A stretch of 64,000 nucleotides of DNA from an uncultured Collinsella sp. (GCA_958370325.1 CATXJW010000005.1:22221-86220), one strand, 5' to 3'. Counted from the stretch's first letter, positions 1-8,393 are shown. Notes: generated by a model from the sequence alone, not told the origin. Made by a program: numbers and translations.

Positions 1-824
1 GAAGGCTCGATCGCATAGATAAGGACGACTATCCCCGCGAGGCTGTTCGAGAGGGAATTCTGAACCTGTTTATCCATCGCGACTACGAATCTTCGGTGGC
101 GTCTCTTATCAAGATGAGCCGTACGGCGCTTGAATTTACCAATGCGGGAGGGCCGCAGCACATCAGCGTCGAGGAGGCGCTTGCGGGCGGCTCGGACGCT
201 CGGAATCCAAAGCTGCAACTGCTCTTTTTGCGTCTGGGGATGGTTGAGGCGTTTGGAACGGGCCTCAAGGGGATCCGTGCGCTCTATGAGGCGGAAGGGT
301 TGGAACCCGAGGTCTGCGCCTACCCTGCAATGTTTAGGTTGTCGCTGCCCAACGTCAACGCCGTGCGCAATTCCTATCTGACGCCTCGTGGCAATAGCGG
401 TCCCAACTTGCGTGGGGATTACAGCGATTATGAGCAGCTCGAGCGGGAAGGGGCGCTGCCGCCCGATGTTTCGCAGGCGTTTGCATCCGTGCGAGCGCAG
501 CGAGAAAGGCACGTGTCGATGAATGGCGACTGCGGCCACGAGGTGCGTGCCAAGCTCGTGGAGGAGCTTGGCTTTGATGTTGCGTGCAAGGCGTCCGCGA
601 TGCTACAGGATGTCTCGGACGAGCGACGTGGTGGATACGCTCGCACCTTGATTCGCTTTGCCCTTGAGCGGCCCCGCGGTTTTACGCGCCAGGATGCTTC
701 GGACGCTCTGGGAACTGGGCGCGACGTGACACTGCGGGTTATCAACGGTTTGCTTGAGGAAGGCGCACTCGTTAAAGAGGGGCGCGCTCGGGCGACGAGA
801 TATCGCGCTGTCGGACAGGTTTAG
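1..824 (+). CDS. ATP-binding protein of the Schlafen/AlbA_2 type, C-terminal part
   Basis: The gene enters from the left edge and is open from base 3 to a TAG at 822-824. Near the start it reads YPREAVREGILNLFIHRDY, then TNAGG, RNP and VEAFGTGL, the nucleotide-binding motifs of the HATPase_c_4 (GHKL-like) domain that follows an AlbA_2 (Schlafen-like) domain in bacterial 'putative DNA-binding/ATP-binding' proteins. The AlbA_2 part would lie outside the window. The last ~70 residues resemble a winged-helix segment. Such proteins are thought to be regulators or defence-associated nucleic-acid binders; the exact role is unknown. The internal ATG at 96 is not the true start, because conserved motifs precede it. 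Confidence 0.8.
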   Translation, partial: RLDRIDKDDYPREAVREGILNLFIHRDYESSVASLIKMSRTALEFTNAGGPQHISVEEALAGGSDARNPKLQLLFLRLGMVEAFGTGLKGIRALYEAEGLEPEVCAYPAMFRLSLPNVNAVRNSYLTPRGNSGPNLRGDYSDYEQLEREGALPPDVSQAFASVRAQRERHVSMNGDCGHEVRAKLVEELGFDVACKASAMLQDVSDERRGGYARTLIRFALERPRGFTRQDASDALGTGRDVTLRVINGLLEEGALVKEGRARATRYRAVGQV

Positions 825-906
825 GGACGGGCGGTCCGGCCCCCTGGGTTATTCCTGGGCAGAGGCCAAGGGCCGGGTGCCCGGCTCGCCTTGATTGAAG
901 GGGTAC

Positions 907-1551
907 TTAGAGCGTGCCTCCGTACATATAGACGATAAATCCGTCGCCGGTGTCCTGGCTGTGATCCTCCAGGATGCGCTTCATGTTGAGGTGCTCGTAG
1001 AACTGCCAATCGGAGTTGCAGTCGCTCATCAGGAAGAATTTGGTGCACCCGGCTTTGGCGAGTTCGGCGCGCGCAAGGTCGATGAGCGCACGGCCGAGCC
1101 CCTTGCCCTGCCATTCGGGCATGATGATGATCAGGTTGATCTGGCCCTGGGCATATTCGTTGCCCGTGGCGGCAAAGCGGTCGGCTGTTGCCTTCTCGCG
1201 GCTATCGCCAAAGAGCGAGCCTTCGAGCTTGGCATCGGCGGTCTTTGCCATCTCGGTTGCCTGGGCGAACATCTCGTTGTAGCAGGGCTCCCACGTGGGA
1301 TTGGTGCGTGGTTTGCCGTCTTCGAAGATGCCGATGCAGCAAGCGGCGATAATGCGGCCCTCGGCCTCGGCGACGAGCGCGATGGGGGAGCGCTGCAGCT
1401 GCATGGCGATGTTAAAGCGCGCACAGAAATCGGCGGCTTCGACGTCGCCTCGGTTGCGCAGCGTGTTGCACCACAGCTGGTTGTAGATGGCGGCGATGCC
1501 GGCCAGGTCATCGAGCGTGGCGGCACGCAGAGTTACGTTGTCAAGGCTCAT
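907..1551 (-). CDS. GNAT family N-acetyltransferase
   Basis: The protein has 214 residues. The ATG at 1551 is chosen because GGAAGGAG lies just upstream; the frame also opens at an in-frame TTG five codons earlier. The fold is GNAT: an N-terminal segment (TLRAATLDDLAGIAAIYNQLW), and an acetyl-CoA motif A near the C-terminus (MPEWQGKGLGRALIDLA), followed by an FYEHLNM element. It should move an acetyl group from acetyl-CoA to an amine; the substrate cannot be read from the sequence. It is a single gene transcribed towards the window start, with no operon partner. Confidence 0.85.
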   Translation of the reverse strand: MSLDNVTLRAATLDDLAGIAAIYNQLWCNTLRNRGDVEAADFCARFNIAMQLQRSPIALVAEAEGRIIAACCIGIFEDGKPRTNPTWEPCYNEMFAQATEMAKTADAKLEGSLFGDSREKATADRFAATGNEYAQGQINLIIIMPEWQGKGLGRALIDLARAELAKAGCTKFFLMSDCNSDWQFYEHLNMKRILEDHSQDTGDGFIVYMYGGTL

Positions 1552-1671
1552 GGGGGCTCCTTCCAAGTTGGGTCAGGCCACTTCTGAGTGTGACATGGCC
1601 GCAGGGCGCCCGCATCAATCATTCGGTAGACGACCCCCGATCCCACGGGGGCGGAGGGCTCCAAGAGGGAA

Positions 1672-1765
1672 TGAGAGTGGATTATCGAACGCCCGCTCGA
1701 CGAGAGTGGATAATCTTCCACTTTCGCCCGAAAAGCAGGCCAAAAACGGGAGATTATCCACCCTC
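1672..1765. repeat. Palindromic repeat, gagagtggataatc type (copy 1)
   Basis: Arms at 1702-1719 (gagagtggataatcttcc) and 1748-1765 (gggagattatccaccctc) are near complements. An additional gagagtggattatc copy starts at 1672. The same arms form a perfect hairpin at 46561-46624, so this is a dispersed hairpin family and not an isolated terminator. Confidence 0.7.
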
Positions 1766-1772
1766 ATTCTGG

Positions 1773-1830
1773 GTAGTCGTTGGGGATGTTCTTAAACGAC
1801 CAGTCAAATAAGAGCGTCCCCAACGACTAC
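1773..1830. repeat. 58-bp near-perfect palindrome
   Basis: The arms 1773-1794 and 1809-1830 pair at 20 of 22 positions (gtagtcgttgggga / tccccaacgactac plus extension). The stem lies between the GNAT gene (start 1551) and the end of the DAHP synthase gene (2018). It has no T-run, so a simple terminator is doubtful. Confidence 0.7.
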
Positions 1831-1883
1831 CTAGCTGCCAGATTTGGCAACGCCGATGTCTTGGTAGTGCCAGCGAGCGACGT

Positions 1884-2017
1884 CCAGGGCGAACAAGTTG
1901 GCATGAAAAAGGCAAGGCATAGACCTTCTGGTCATGCCTTGCCTTTTGAATGACAAATTGTCGCCCTGGGCGGCGCGCAGCGTCGAGCCGTTACGCGGTT
2001 TGGTAAAACCGCGTAAC
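1884..2017 (-). ncRNA. Two-hairpin 3' element, copy 1
   Basis: Read on the minus strand, a hairpin (2017-1990, 12-bp stem GTTACGCGGTTT around a short ACCA loop region) begins directly after the DAHP synthase stop. Next come the linker GCTCGACGCTGCG and a long imperfect stem (1969-1884) capped by GACCAGAAGGTC. The same order, linker, cap and TTTTACCAAA loop sequence recur at 40147-40008 behind an unrelated gene, while the stem sequences differ. This suggests a structured RNA or a 3'-end processing/termination element. The type is assigned by inference; no expression is shown. Confidence 0.5.
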
Positions 2018-3049
2018 CTAGATCCGCTCCGCGATCTCGTGGATGAGGTAGTCGGTCTTTTCCCAGCCCAGGCACGGGTCGGTGATCGACTTGCCAAAGA
2101 CGCCGCCATCGACTGGCTGATTGCCATCCTCCAGGTAGGACTCGATCATAAAGCCCTTGACCAGCTTGGAGATGGACTCGTTGCGGCGGCAGCTGTCGAG
2201 CACCTCCTTGCAAATGCGGTACTGCTCCAGCGGGCGCTTGCCCGAGTTGTCGTGGTTGCAGTCGATGACCGCCGCCGGGTTGGCGTAGCCGGCATGCTCG
2301 GTATAGCGCTCGGCCAGGCGCTCCAGGTGCTCGTAGTGGTAGTTGGGGTAGGTACGACCGTCGAGACCGATGTAGCCACGCATGACGGCGTGTGCGAGCG
2401 GGTTGCCGTCGCACTCAACCTCCCAGTTGCGGAAGATGAAGCTTTGATGTGCCTGGGCGGCGTAGATGGAGTTAAGCATGACGGTGGTGGAACCGGCGGT
2501 GGGGTTTTTCATGCCGACGGGCACCGAAATGCCGCTCGACACCAGGCGATGCTCCTGGTTTTCGACCGAGCGCGCGCCCACGGCAACGTAGCTCAGCAGG
2601 TCGACGAGGTACTGGTAGTTGGACGGGTAGAGCATCTCGTCGGCGGTAAAGAAACCGGTCTCCTCGATGACGCGCAGGTGCATGTGGCGGATGGCCTTGA
2701 CGCCTTCGAGCAGGTCATCGGGCGCCTCGGGGTCGGGGTTGTGCAGCAGGCCTTTGTAACCAGTGCCCTTGGTGCGCGGCTTGTTGGTGTAGACGCGCGG
2801 AATGATGATGAGTTTGTCCTTGACCTCTTCGGCGACCTTGGCCAGTCGGTTCATGTACTCAAGCACTGAGTCCTCGCGGTCGGCAGAGCACGGGCCGATG
2901 ATGAGCACCTTGCGTGCGTCCTCGCCGGTAAAGACCTTGGCGACCTCGGCGTCAAATGCCTGCTTCTTAGCGGTAAGCTCGGCAGAAAGCGGCATTTCCT
3001 CGCGGATCTCCATGGGGATCGGCAACTTGCGTTTGAATTCCATGGCCAT
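2018..3049 (-). CDS. aroF: 3-deoxy-7-phosphoheptulonate synthase (class I DAHP synthase)
   Basis: This 343-residue enzyme condenses phosphoenolpyruvate with erythrose 4-phosphate, the first step of the shikimate pathway. Family signatures are clear: IIGPCSADRED near residue 50, RVYTNKPRT (PEP-binding Arg/Lys), VPVGMKNPTAGS, DCNHDNSGK and GFMIESYLEDGNQ. Length matches the ~350-residue AroF/G/H family. A GAGGAGG site lies 6 nt before the ATG. It is monocistronic. A two-hairpin element begins right after the stop codon. Which aromatic amino acid inhibits the enzyme cannot be told, so the symbol is generic. Confidence 0.93.
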   Translation of the reverse strand: MAMEFKRKLPIPMEIREEMPLSAELTAKKQAFDAEVAKVFTGEDARKVLIIGPCSADREDSVLEYMNRLAKVAEEVKDKLIIIPRVYTNKPRTKGTGYKGLLHNPDPEAPDDLLEGVKAIRHMHLRVIEETGFFTADEMLYPSNYQYLVDLLSYVAVGARSVENQEHRLVSSGISVPVGMKNPTAGSTTVMLNSIYAAQAHQSFIFRNWEVECDGNPLAHAVMRGYIGLDGRTYPNYHYEHLERLAERYTEHAGYANPAAVIDCNHDNSGKRPLEQYRICKEVLDSCRRNESISKLVKGFMIESYLEDGNQPVDGGVFGKSITDPCLGWEKTDYLIHEIAERI

Positions 3050-3148
3050 AGGGGCCTCCTCAATCTATAGAAAGAGCAATAGGCGTATTGTCGAGTGCTC
3101 GGCATTATCCGCTGTCGCACGCTAAAGTGCAAGTCCCTTGTCACCCCG

Positions 3149-3201
3149 AAACCTGCCAAAAAGGGACAGGTTTATTTTGGTAGGTTTTATCTGGGCAAAC
3201 G
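3149..3201 (+). repeat. 52-bp dispersed hairpin repeat (AACCTGCC family), copy 1
   Basis: The core is AACCTGCCAAAA, a loop containing GGGACAGG, then TTTTGG(C/T)AGGTTTTATCTGGG and AAACG. Seven copies occur in this window: 3149, 26219, 29374 (minus), 32944, 38832, 41105 and 54869. The arms form a 12-13 bp hairpin followed by T-rich sequence, so each may also terminate transcription. Confidence 0.85.
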
Positions 3202-3269
3202 TTGACGCTCGCCGGGAGGGAATGGCGTCGCGCGGAGTCCAAAGACTGTCGCCGGTTCCCCGGGAAGCA

Positions 3270-3507
3270 CCCTGTGGGCAAAAAATGCCAAATATGAGTA
3301 CTGTTGCTATCGTAGTGCCATATTGTTGGCATAAGATAATAGACATAACAGCAAATATGTTCATTAACCTCAACACATATAAGCCGGCTATAGAGCTGTT
3401 TGAGCAATTTGGGGGCGCTTGCAAGCCGTGTGGGTAGCATTTGAGGCGGGTTTGGATGCTACTAAAAAGGTGACAGTACTCATATTTGCCATTTTTTGCC
3501 CACGGGG
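3270..3507. repeat. ~238-bp element with 35-bp terminal inverted repeats (MITE-like)
   Basis: The left end (3270-3304, beginning ccctgtgggcaaaaaatgcc) is the near-perfect inverse of the right end (3473-3507). The interior is clearly more AT-rich than its surroundings and holds no convincing gene. It lies in the 580-bp gap between the DAHP synthase start and the ABC exporter end. It could be a non-autonomous mobile element or a large folded regulatory region. No target-site duplication was confirmed. Confidence 0.5.
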
Positions 3508-3562
3508 CTTGGAGTGGGCTGTCAATCAGGTCCTAGGGGAGGCGGTTCGAGGGCCGCAGAAC

Positions 3563-3601
3563 AAAAAACGGGGGCACAGTTCATTCTGCGCCCCCGTTTT
3601 T
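3563..3601 (-). terminator. Intrinsic terminator of the ABC exporter operon
   Basis: An AAAAACGGGGGC stem pairs with GCCCCCGTTTTT around a short loop, 28 nt after the exporter stop on the minus strand. A-tracts on one side and T-tracts on the other mean it could work in both directions. Confidence 0.85.
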
Positions 3602-3628
3602 GGGTATTGCGGTTGTTTGCCGCCGGTT

Positions 3629-5485
3629 TTACGCCGCCTCGTCGAACTGCGAGTTGTACAGGTCGGCGTAGAAGCCGCCTTGGGCGAGCAGCTCGTCGTG
3701 CGTGCCCTTCTCGACGATGTCGCCGTCGCGGATCACCAAGATTACGTCGGCGTTGCGGATCGTGGACAGGCGGTGCGCGATGACAAAGCTTGTGCGGCCC
3801 TGCATCAGCGCATCCATGGCGCGCTGAATAAGCTCCTCGGTGCGGGTATCGACGTTGGAGGTCGCCTCGTCCAAAATCAGCGCCGGGCGGTCGGCCAAAA
3901 TGGCGCGGGCGATGGTCACGAGTTGGCGCTGGCCCTGTGAGAGGTTGGTGCCCTCCTCATTGATCATAAAGTCGTAGCCGCCGGCGAGCGTATGGATAAA
4001 GTGGTCGCAGCGTGCGGCGCGCGCGGCGGCCTCGATCTCGGCGTCAGTCGCATCGGGACGTCCGTAGCGGATGTTCTCGCGGATGGTGCCGTTAAACAGC
4101 CAGGTATCCTGCAGCACCATGGCAAACTCGCCGCGCAGTGCCGCGCGGTCCCAGTCGCGCACGTCGACGCCCTCGACGCGCAGCGAACCGCCGTCCACGT
4201 CGTAGAAACGCTGCAGCAGCTTAATGAGCGTGGTCTTGCCGGCGCCGGTGGGGCCGACGATGGCGATGGTCTGACCGGGCTGTGCCTCGCAGCTAAAGTC
4301 GTGGATGATGGTCTTGTCGGGCGTGTAGCCAAACTTGACGTGGTCGAACTCAACGTGGCCGGGGCGCTTCTCGGGAATCTGGGCGTCGGCCTTCTGCTCC
4401 TCCTCGGGCGCGGCCAGGAACTCAAAGACGCGCTCGGTGGCGGCGGCCATCGACTGCATCGTGTTGCTCACGTTGCCCAGCTGCTGCACGGGTTGCGTAA
4501 AGTTGCGAACGTACTGGATAAAGCTCTGGATGTCGCCGGGCGTGGCATTGCCGGTCAGCGCGAGCTGTGCGCCCACCACGACAACGCCCACGTAGCCCAT
4601 GTTGCCCACCAAGCTCATAAGCGGCATCATCAGGCCCGACAGGAACTGCGAGCGCCAACCGCTCACAAACAGTCGGTCGTTTTGACGGTCGAACTCCTCG
4701 ATTGAGGCTTCGGCGCGGTCGAACACCTGAATAACGTTCTGGCCGGCAAAGTCCTCCTCGATAATGCCGTTGACGGCGCCCAGGACTTGCTGTTGCTCGC
4801 GGAAGTACGGCTGCGAGAAGTGAATCATCACGGTCAGGATAATCGCGGCAGCCGGCAGTGTGAGCACGGTGACGCCGGTGAGCGGCAGACTGATCGAAAG
4901 CATCATGACGAGCACGCCGATAATCTGCGTCACCGACGTGATGAGCTGCGTCACGCTCTGGTTGAGTGACTGACCGAGCGTATCGACGTCGTTGGTGATG
5001 CGGCTGAGCACGTCACCCTTGCTGTGGCCGTTGAAATAGCTCATCGGCACGACGGCGATCTTGGCGGCGATCTCCTTGCGCATGCGATAACAAATCTTTT
5101 GCGTGACGCCGGTCATGAGCCAGCCCTGGATCAGGCTACAGGCAGAGCTTGCCAGATACAGGCAGAGCAAAAAGCCGAGCGTCTTGGCGATCCAGGCAAA
5201 GTCAACATCGCCGGTACCGTTGACCTTGGCGACCAGGCCTTCGAACAGCTTGGTCGTAACCTGGCCGAGCACCTTGGGTCCCACAATATTAAAGATGACC
5301 GAGCACACGGCAAAGGCGACGGCGGCAAACACGGCAATCTTGTGCTGACCGATATAGCCGAGTAGCTGCCTCATGGTGCCCTTAAAGTCCTTGGCCTTTT
5401 CGCCGCGGCCCATGCCACCCATACGGCCCATAGGACCACGCTGGCGGGTGGGCTTGGGAATCTGAGTCTTGGTCTCGTCTGCCAT
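3629..5485 (-). CDS. ABC exporter half-transporter B (ATPase-permease fusion, active site canonical)
   Basis: The 618-residue protein has an N-terminal type I exporter membrane domain (about residues 40-335, six helices) and an ATPase domain with Walker A GPTGAGKT (411-418), signature LSQGQ (515-519, Q in place of the usual first G), Walker B ILDE with catalytic Glu540, and switch His570. It overlaps the preceding gene by one base (TAATG) and belongs to a marR-ABC-ABC operon. In heterodimeric multidrug exporters one half carries the complete catalytic residues; here it is this one. The N-terminus has a Gly/Arg-rich run (GPMGRMGGMGRG). The substrate is unknown, possibly drugs or peptides. Confidence 0.9.
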   Translation of the reverse strand: MADETKTQIPKPTRQRGPMGRMGGMGRGEKAKDFKGTMRQLLGYIGQHKIAVFAAVAFAVCSVIFNIVGPKVLGQVTTKLFEGLVAKVNGTGDVDFAWIAKTLGFLLCLYLASSACSLIQGWLMTGVTQKICYRMRKEIAAKIAVVPMSYFNGHSKGDVLSRITNDVDTLGQSLNQSVTQLITSVTQIIGVLVMMLSISLPLTGVTVLTLPAAAIILTVMIHFSQPYFREQQQVLGAVNGIIEEDFAGQNVIQVFDRAEASIEEFDRQNDRLFVSGWRSQFLSGLMMPLMSLVGNMGYVGVVVVGAQLALTGNATPGDIQSFIQYVRNFTQPVQQLGNVSNTMQSMAAATERVFEFLAAPEEEQKADAQIPEKRPGHVEFDHVKFGYTPDKTIIHDFSCEAQPGQTIAIVGPTGAGKTTLIKLLQRFYDVDGGSLRVEGVDVRDWDRAALRGEFAMVLQDTWLFNGTIRENIRYGRPDATDAEIEAAARAARCDHFIHTLAGGYDFMINEEGTNLSQGQRQLVTIARAILADRPALILDEATSNVDTRTEELIQRAMDALMQGRTSFVIAHRLSTIRNADVILVIRDGDIVEKGTHDELLAQGGFYADLYNSQFDEAA

Positions 5486-7851
5486 TAGTGCTCGCCTCCT
5501 TCCATGACGGCTGCAATTTCTTCTTGGGTGAGCCCCAACTCCTCGGCGGAAAGCTGCGACTGTGCGATCTCCAGGTACGCCGGGCAGTTGTGCAGCAGCT
5601 CCTCGTGCGTACCGGTGCCCACCACGTGGCCGTCGTCGAGCACGATGATCTGGTCGGCGTGCATGATGGTCGCGATGCGCTGGGCCACGACCACGAGCGC
5701 GGCGTCAGTAACGTTTTTGGCAAGCTCCTCGCGCAAGCGTGCGTCGGTCTTGTAGTCGAGGGCGCTAAACGAGTCGTCGAACACCACGACTTCGGGCTTC
5801 TTGGCCAGGGCGCGGGCGATGGCCAGGCGCTGGCGCTGACCGCCCGAGACATTGGAGCCGCCCTGGCTGATGGGGGAGTCGTAGCCGCCCTCGCGCTCGG
5901 CGATAAAGTCCTCGGCCTGGGCGATGCGTGCCGCCCGGTGCATGTCCTCGTCGCTCACCATGTCGCCGGCAAACTTGAGGTTGCTCTCGACAGTGCCCGA
6001 GAACAGGCGTCCCTGCTGCGGGATATAGCCAATGCGGCGGCGCAGCTCGGAAAGGGTCATATCGCGCACGTCGATGCCGTCGAGCGAAATACTGCCGCCC
6101 GTGACGTCGTACAGGCGCGGAATCAACTGTACAAGCGTGGACTTGCCCGAGCCCGTGGAGCCAATGATGCCGAGCATCTGGCCGGCATGCGTGGTGAAGT
6201 TCACGCCGCTAATGACGTCGGCGCGGGCATCGGGATACTGGAAACTCACATCGCGGAAGGTGAGCTCACCGCGCGGGGCGCTGGCCGCGGGCAGTTTGGG
6301 CGAGACGGGGTCGTTGATGCTCGTGGGGCAAGTGATGACCTCTTCCACGCGCTCGGCTGCGACCTCGGCACGGGGTAGGATGACCGACACCATGGTGAGG
6401 ATCATAAACGCCATGACGATCTGCATGGTGTAGGAGATAAACGCCATCATGTTGCCGACCTGCATCACGCCGTCGGACACGCCCTGTGCACCAAACCAGA
6501 CGATAAGCACGGTGATGCAGTTCATGACCAGCATCATGAGCGGCATCATAAAGCTCATGGCTCGGTTGGTGTAGAGCTGCGTGGTCATCAGGTCGAGGGA
6601 CGCCTGGTCAAAGCGCTCGAGCTCATACTCCTCGCGGTTAAACGAGCGGATGGGCATAAGGCCGTCGAGCAGCTCGCGGGCGGTAAGGTTCACGCGGTCC
6701 ACAAAGCTCTGCATCTTTTTGAACTTGGGCATGGTGAGGCCCATGAGCACGCCGACGACGGCCGAGACCGCGATGATGGCCACGGCGATGGTCCACTCCA
6801 GGCCGGTGTGGTTGGCCAGGACGCGCATGACGGCGACGATGCCCATGACGGGCGCCATGAGGCACATGCGGATAAACAGGGTTGCGGCCATCTGAATCTG
6901 CTGAATGTCGTTGGTGCAGCGAGTGATGAGCGAGGCCTGGCTAAACTTGCCCACCTCGGCTGGCGAGAAGTGCATGACCTTGTTGAAGGTCTCGCGGCGC
7001 AGGTCGCGTGCGATGGAACAGGCGGTGCGCGAGGCCACGGCGCCGGTTAGGATGGTGGCGACCAGTGAGATCAGGCACAGACCAAACATCGTGGTCGCCA
7101 TGCGGCCCAGGTAGGCGTTCTGCACGTCGGCGGGGTCGATACCCTGCGCCTTGTACTCGTCTTGCACATAGCTCACGGCGCGTTGGGTCACGATGGAGCC
7201 CGACATGGAGCCCATTTTGTCCGCCATTTCATTGGCGCCCTCGACGAGCTTGCTTTGGTCGATTAGGTCGCCTTCAACGCCTAGACGCAGACTCTTCATG
7301 GTGATCTTACCGCTGTCAGCATCAATCTGCTTTTGCATATTCTGCGCCGCTGCGGCCTTCTGCTGCATCTCGGCGAGCTGCTCGGGCGTCATTGCTGCCA
7401 TCTGCTCGGGGGTGGGCATGGACGGGGCGGCGTTGTTGCCCTCCTCGCTGGACGTGCCCATCATGTCGCCCATGGAGCTGGCGTCGATGCCTTGGTTGAG
7501 CGAAAGGACGACGGTCTCGGGCAGGCTCATGATATCGGCGAGCTTGCTGCCGTCGGCGCGCTCATCCTCGGTTCCCCTGTACGTGCGAATGCCGTTTTTG
7601 TCTGCCTTGCCAAACGCAGCTTCTACTGTCTTGGCGTCCTTGGCGCTCATAAAGAGTTCGAGGTCGTCGAGCGATTCGGCACGAATGGTGTCGGGCACGG
7701 GTGAGGCGATGCCGCCTTGCTGCACGCCCACGTCGACGATGTCGCTCATATAGGTAGGCAGTGCCAGATCGGCGTTGCAGCTGATTACGATAAGTACGAT
7801 AGCTGCGAACAGTGCTGGGACATGCTTTTTAAAGAGCTTGAGAATCCTCAC
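5485..7851 (-). CDS. ABC exporter half-transporter A with large extracellular insertion and degenerate ATP site
   Basis: The 788-residue ATPase-permease is longer than the usual ~580-620 because about 200 residues (roughly 45-245, Met/Gln/Ala-rich, including PTPEQMAAMTPEQLAEMQQK) separate the first and second membrane helices; the segment would lie outside the membrane. The ATPase domain has Walker A GSTGSGKS (564-571) and VSGGQ (668-672), but the Walker B Glu is Asp693 (VVVFDDS) and the switch His is Gln724 (VAQR). This is the degenerate-site pattern of heterodimeric exporters, so it should pair with the next gene. Its start overlaps marR by 4 nt. Confidence 0.9.
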   Translation of the reverse strand: MRILKLFKKHVPALFAAIVLIVISCNADLALPTYMSDIVDVGVQQGGIASPVPDTIRAESLDDLELFMSAKDAKTVEAAFGKADKNGIRTYRGTEDERADGSKLADIMSLPETVVLSLNQGIDASSMGDMMGTSSEEGNNAAPSMPTPEQMAAMTPEQLAEMQQKAAAAQNMQKQIDADSGKITMKSLRLGVEGDLIDQSKLVEGANEMADKMGSMSGSIVTQRAVSYVQDEYKAQGIDPADVQNAYLGRMATTMFGLCLISLVATILTGAVASRTACSIARDLRRETFNKVMHFSPAEVGKFSQASLITRCTNDIQQIQMAATLFIRMCLMAPVMGIVAVMRVLANHTGLEWTIAVAIIAVSAVVGVLMGLTMPKFKKMQSFVDRVNLTARELLDGLMPIRSFNREEYELERFDQASLDLMTTQLYTNRAMSFMMPLMMLVMNCITVLIVWFGAQGVSDGVMQVGNMMAFISYTMQIVMAFMILTMVSVILPRAEVAAERVEEVITCPTSINDPVSPKLPAASAPRGELTFRDVSFQYPDARADVISGVNFTTHAGQMLGIIGSTGSGKSTLVQLIPRLYDVTGGSISLDGIDVRDMTLSELRRRIGYIPQQGRLFSGTVESNLKFAGDMVSDEDMHRAARIAQAEDFIAEREGGYDSPISQGGSNVSGGQRQRLAIARALAKKPEVVVFDDSFSALDYKTDARLREELAKNVTDAALVVVAQRIATIMHADQIIVLDDGHVVGTGTHEELLHNCPAYLEIAQSQLSAEELGLTQEEIAAVMEGGEH

Positions 7852-8297
7852 TCGGCATCTCTCCTTTCTTGATTGCGGTCGATAATTTCGTTGAAACGCC
7901 TTAGAAGGCGCACCATCTCTTGGGTATCTGTTTCGCCGAGCTGCTCGAGGAAGGCCGCGGTGCGGTCCTCGAGTTCCCGACGCTTGATTTCGAGATCATG
8001 GAATCCCTTGTCGGTCACTGTGACGTGTACGCGACGACGGTCGGTCTTTGAGTGCTCACGCTCAACCCAGCCCTTGGCTTCGAGGGCGCGCAGAATATTG
8101 GCGGTGCGAGCGCTCGAGACCCAGGCGCGATCAGCGAGTTCGCTCGGCGTGAGCGAACCACCAGCGAGTATGAGGGCGCGCATGACGGCCATCTCGCCGC
8201 CGAGAGCTTTGTCCGCAAAGCGCGAAATGCGCTGATGCATGCTGCCAAACTCAGTTAAGAGCTGACGCCCAAGCTCATAGAAATCGGTATCTTCCAC
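7848..8297 (-). CDS. MarR family transcriptional regulator
   Basis: The 149-residue protein shows a MarR winged helix: LTPSELADRAWVSSARTANILRALEAKGWVER followed by a basic wing (SKTDRRRVHVTVTD). The start is GTG with AGGGG a few bases upstream. It is the first gene of the operon with the two exporter genes, joined by a 4-nt overlap, so it most likely represses the exporter and releases on ligand binding. A palindrome 14 nt upstream of the start (8311-8331) is the candidate operator. The ligand is unknown. Confidence 0.9.
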   Translation of the reverse strand: MEDTDFYELGRQLLTEFGSMHQRISRFADKALGGEMAVMRALILAGGSLTPSELADRAWVSSARTANILRALEAKGWVEREHSKTDRRRVHVTVTDKGFHDLEIKRRELEDRTAAFLEQLGETDTQEMVRLLRRFNEIIDRNQERRDAE

Positions 8298-8310
8298 CGA
8301 AAACCCCTAA

Positions 8311-8331
8311 CACTAGAAACTATTTTCAGTG
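8311..8331. promoter_or_regulatory. Candidate MarR operator
   Basis: The sequence cactagaaac/tattttcagtg forms an imperfect 21-bp palindrome immediately upstream of the marR start. MarR proteins usually bind 16-20 bp palindromes next to their own promoter. Assignment is by position and symmetry. Confidence 0.5.
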
Positions 8332-8366
8332 AAAGATGATACCCATGTGCGCGCGCCCTAACCGGC

Positions 8367-8393
8367 AGATTTTGAGGCATGTCCCAAAAATCT
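8367..8393. repeat. 27-bp hairpin repeat (agatttt...aaaatct)
   Basis: The sequence agattttgaggcatgtccc followed by aaaaatct forms a short hairpin. An inverted, slightly diverged copy lies at 21791-21818 after lysC. Both contain a gaggca(t/a)gtcc-type loop on one strand. Confidence 0.55.

Noticed and set aside
1884..2017. Retron msr-msd
   Set aside because: No reverse transcriptase gene lies in the window and the second copy also lacks one; the long hairpin alone is not enough.
3138..3440. Short frames with a shared QIKPAKINLSLFGRF-like segment
   Set aside because: The similarity comes from antisense reading of the 52-bp DNA repeat at several loci, not from a protein family.
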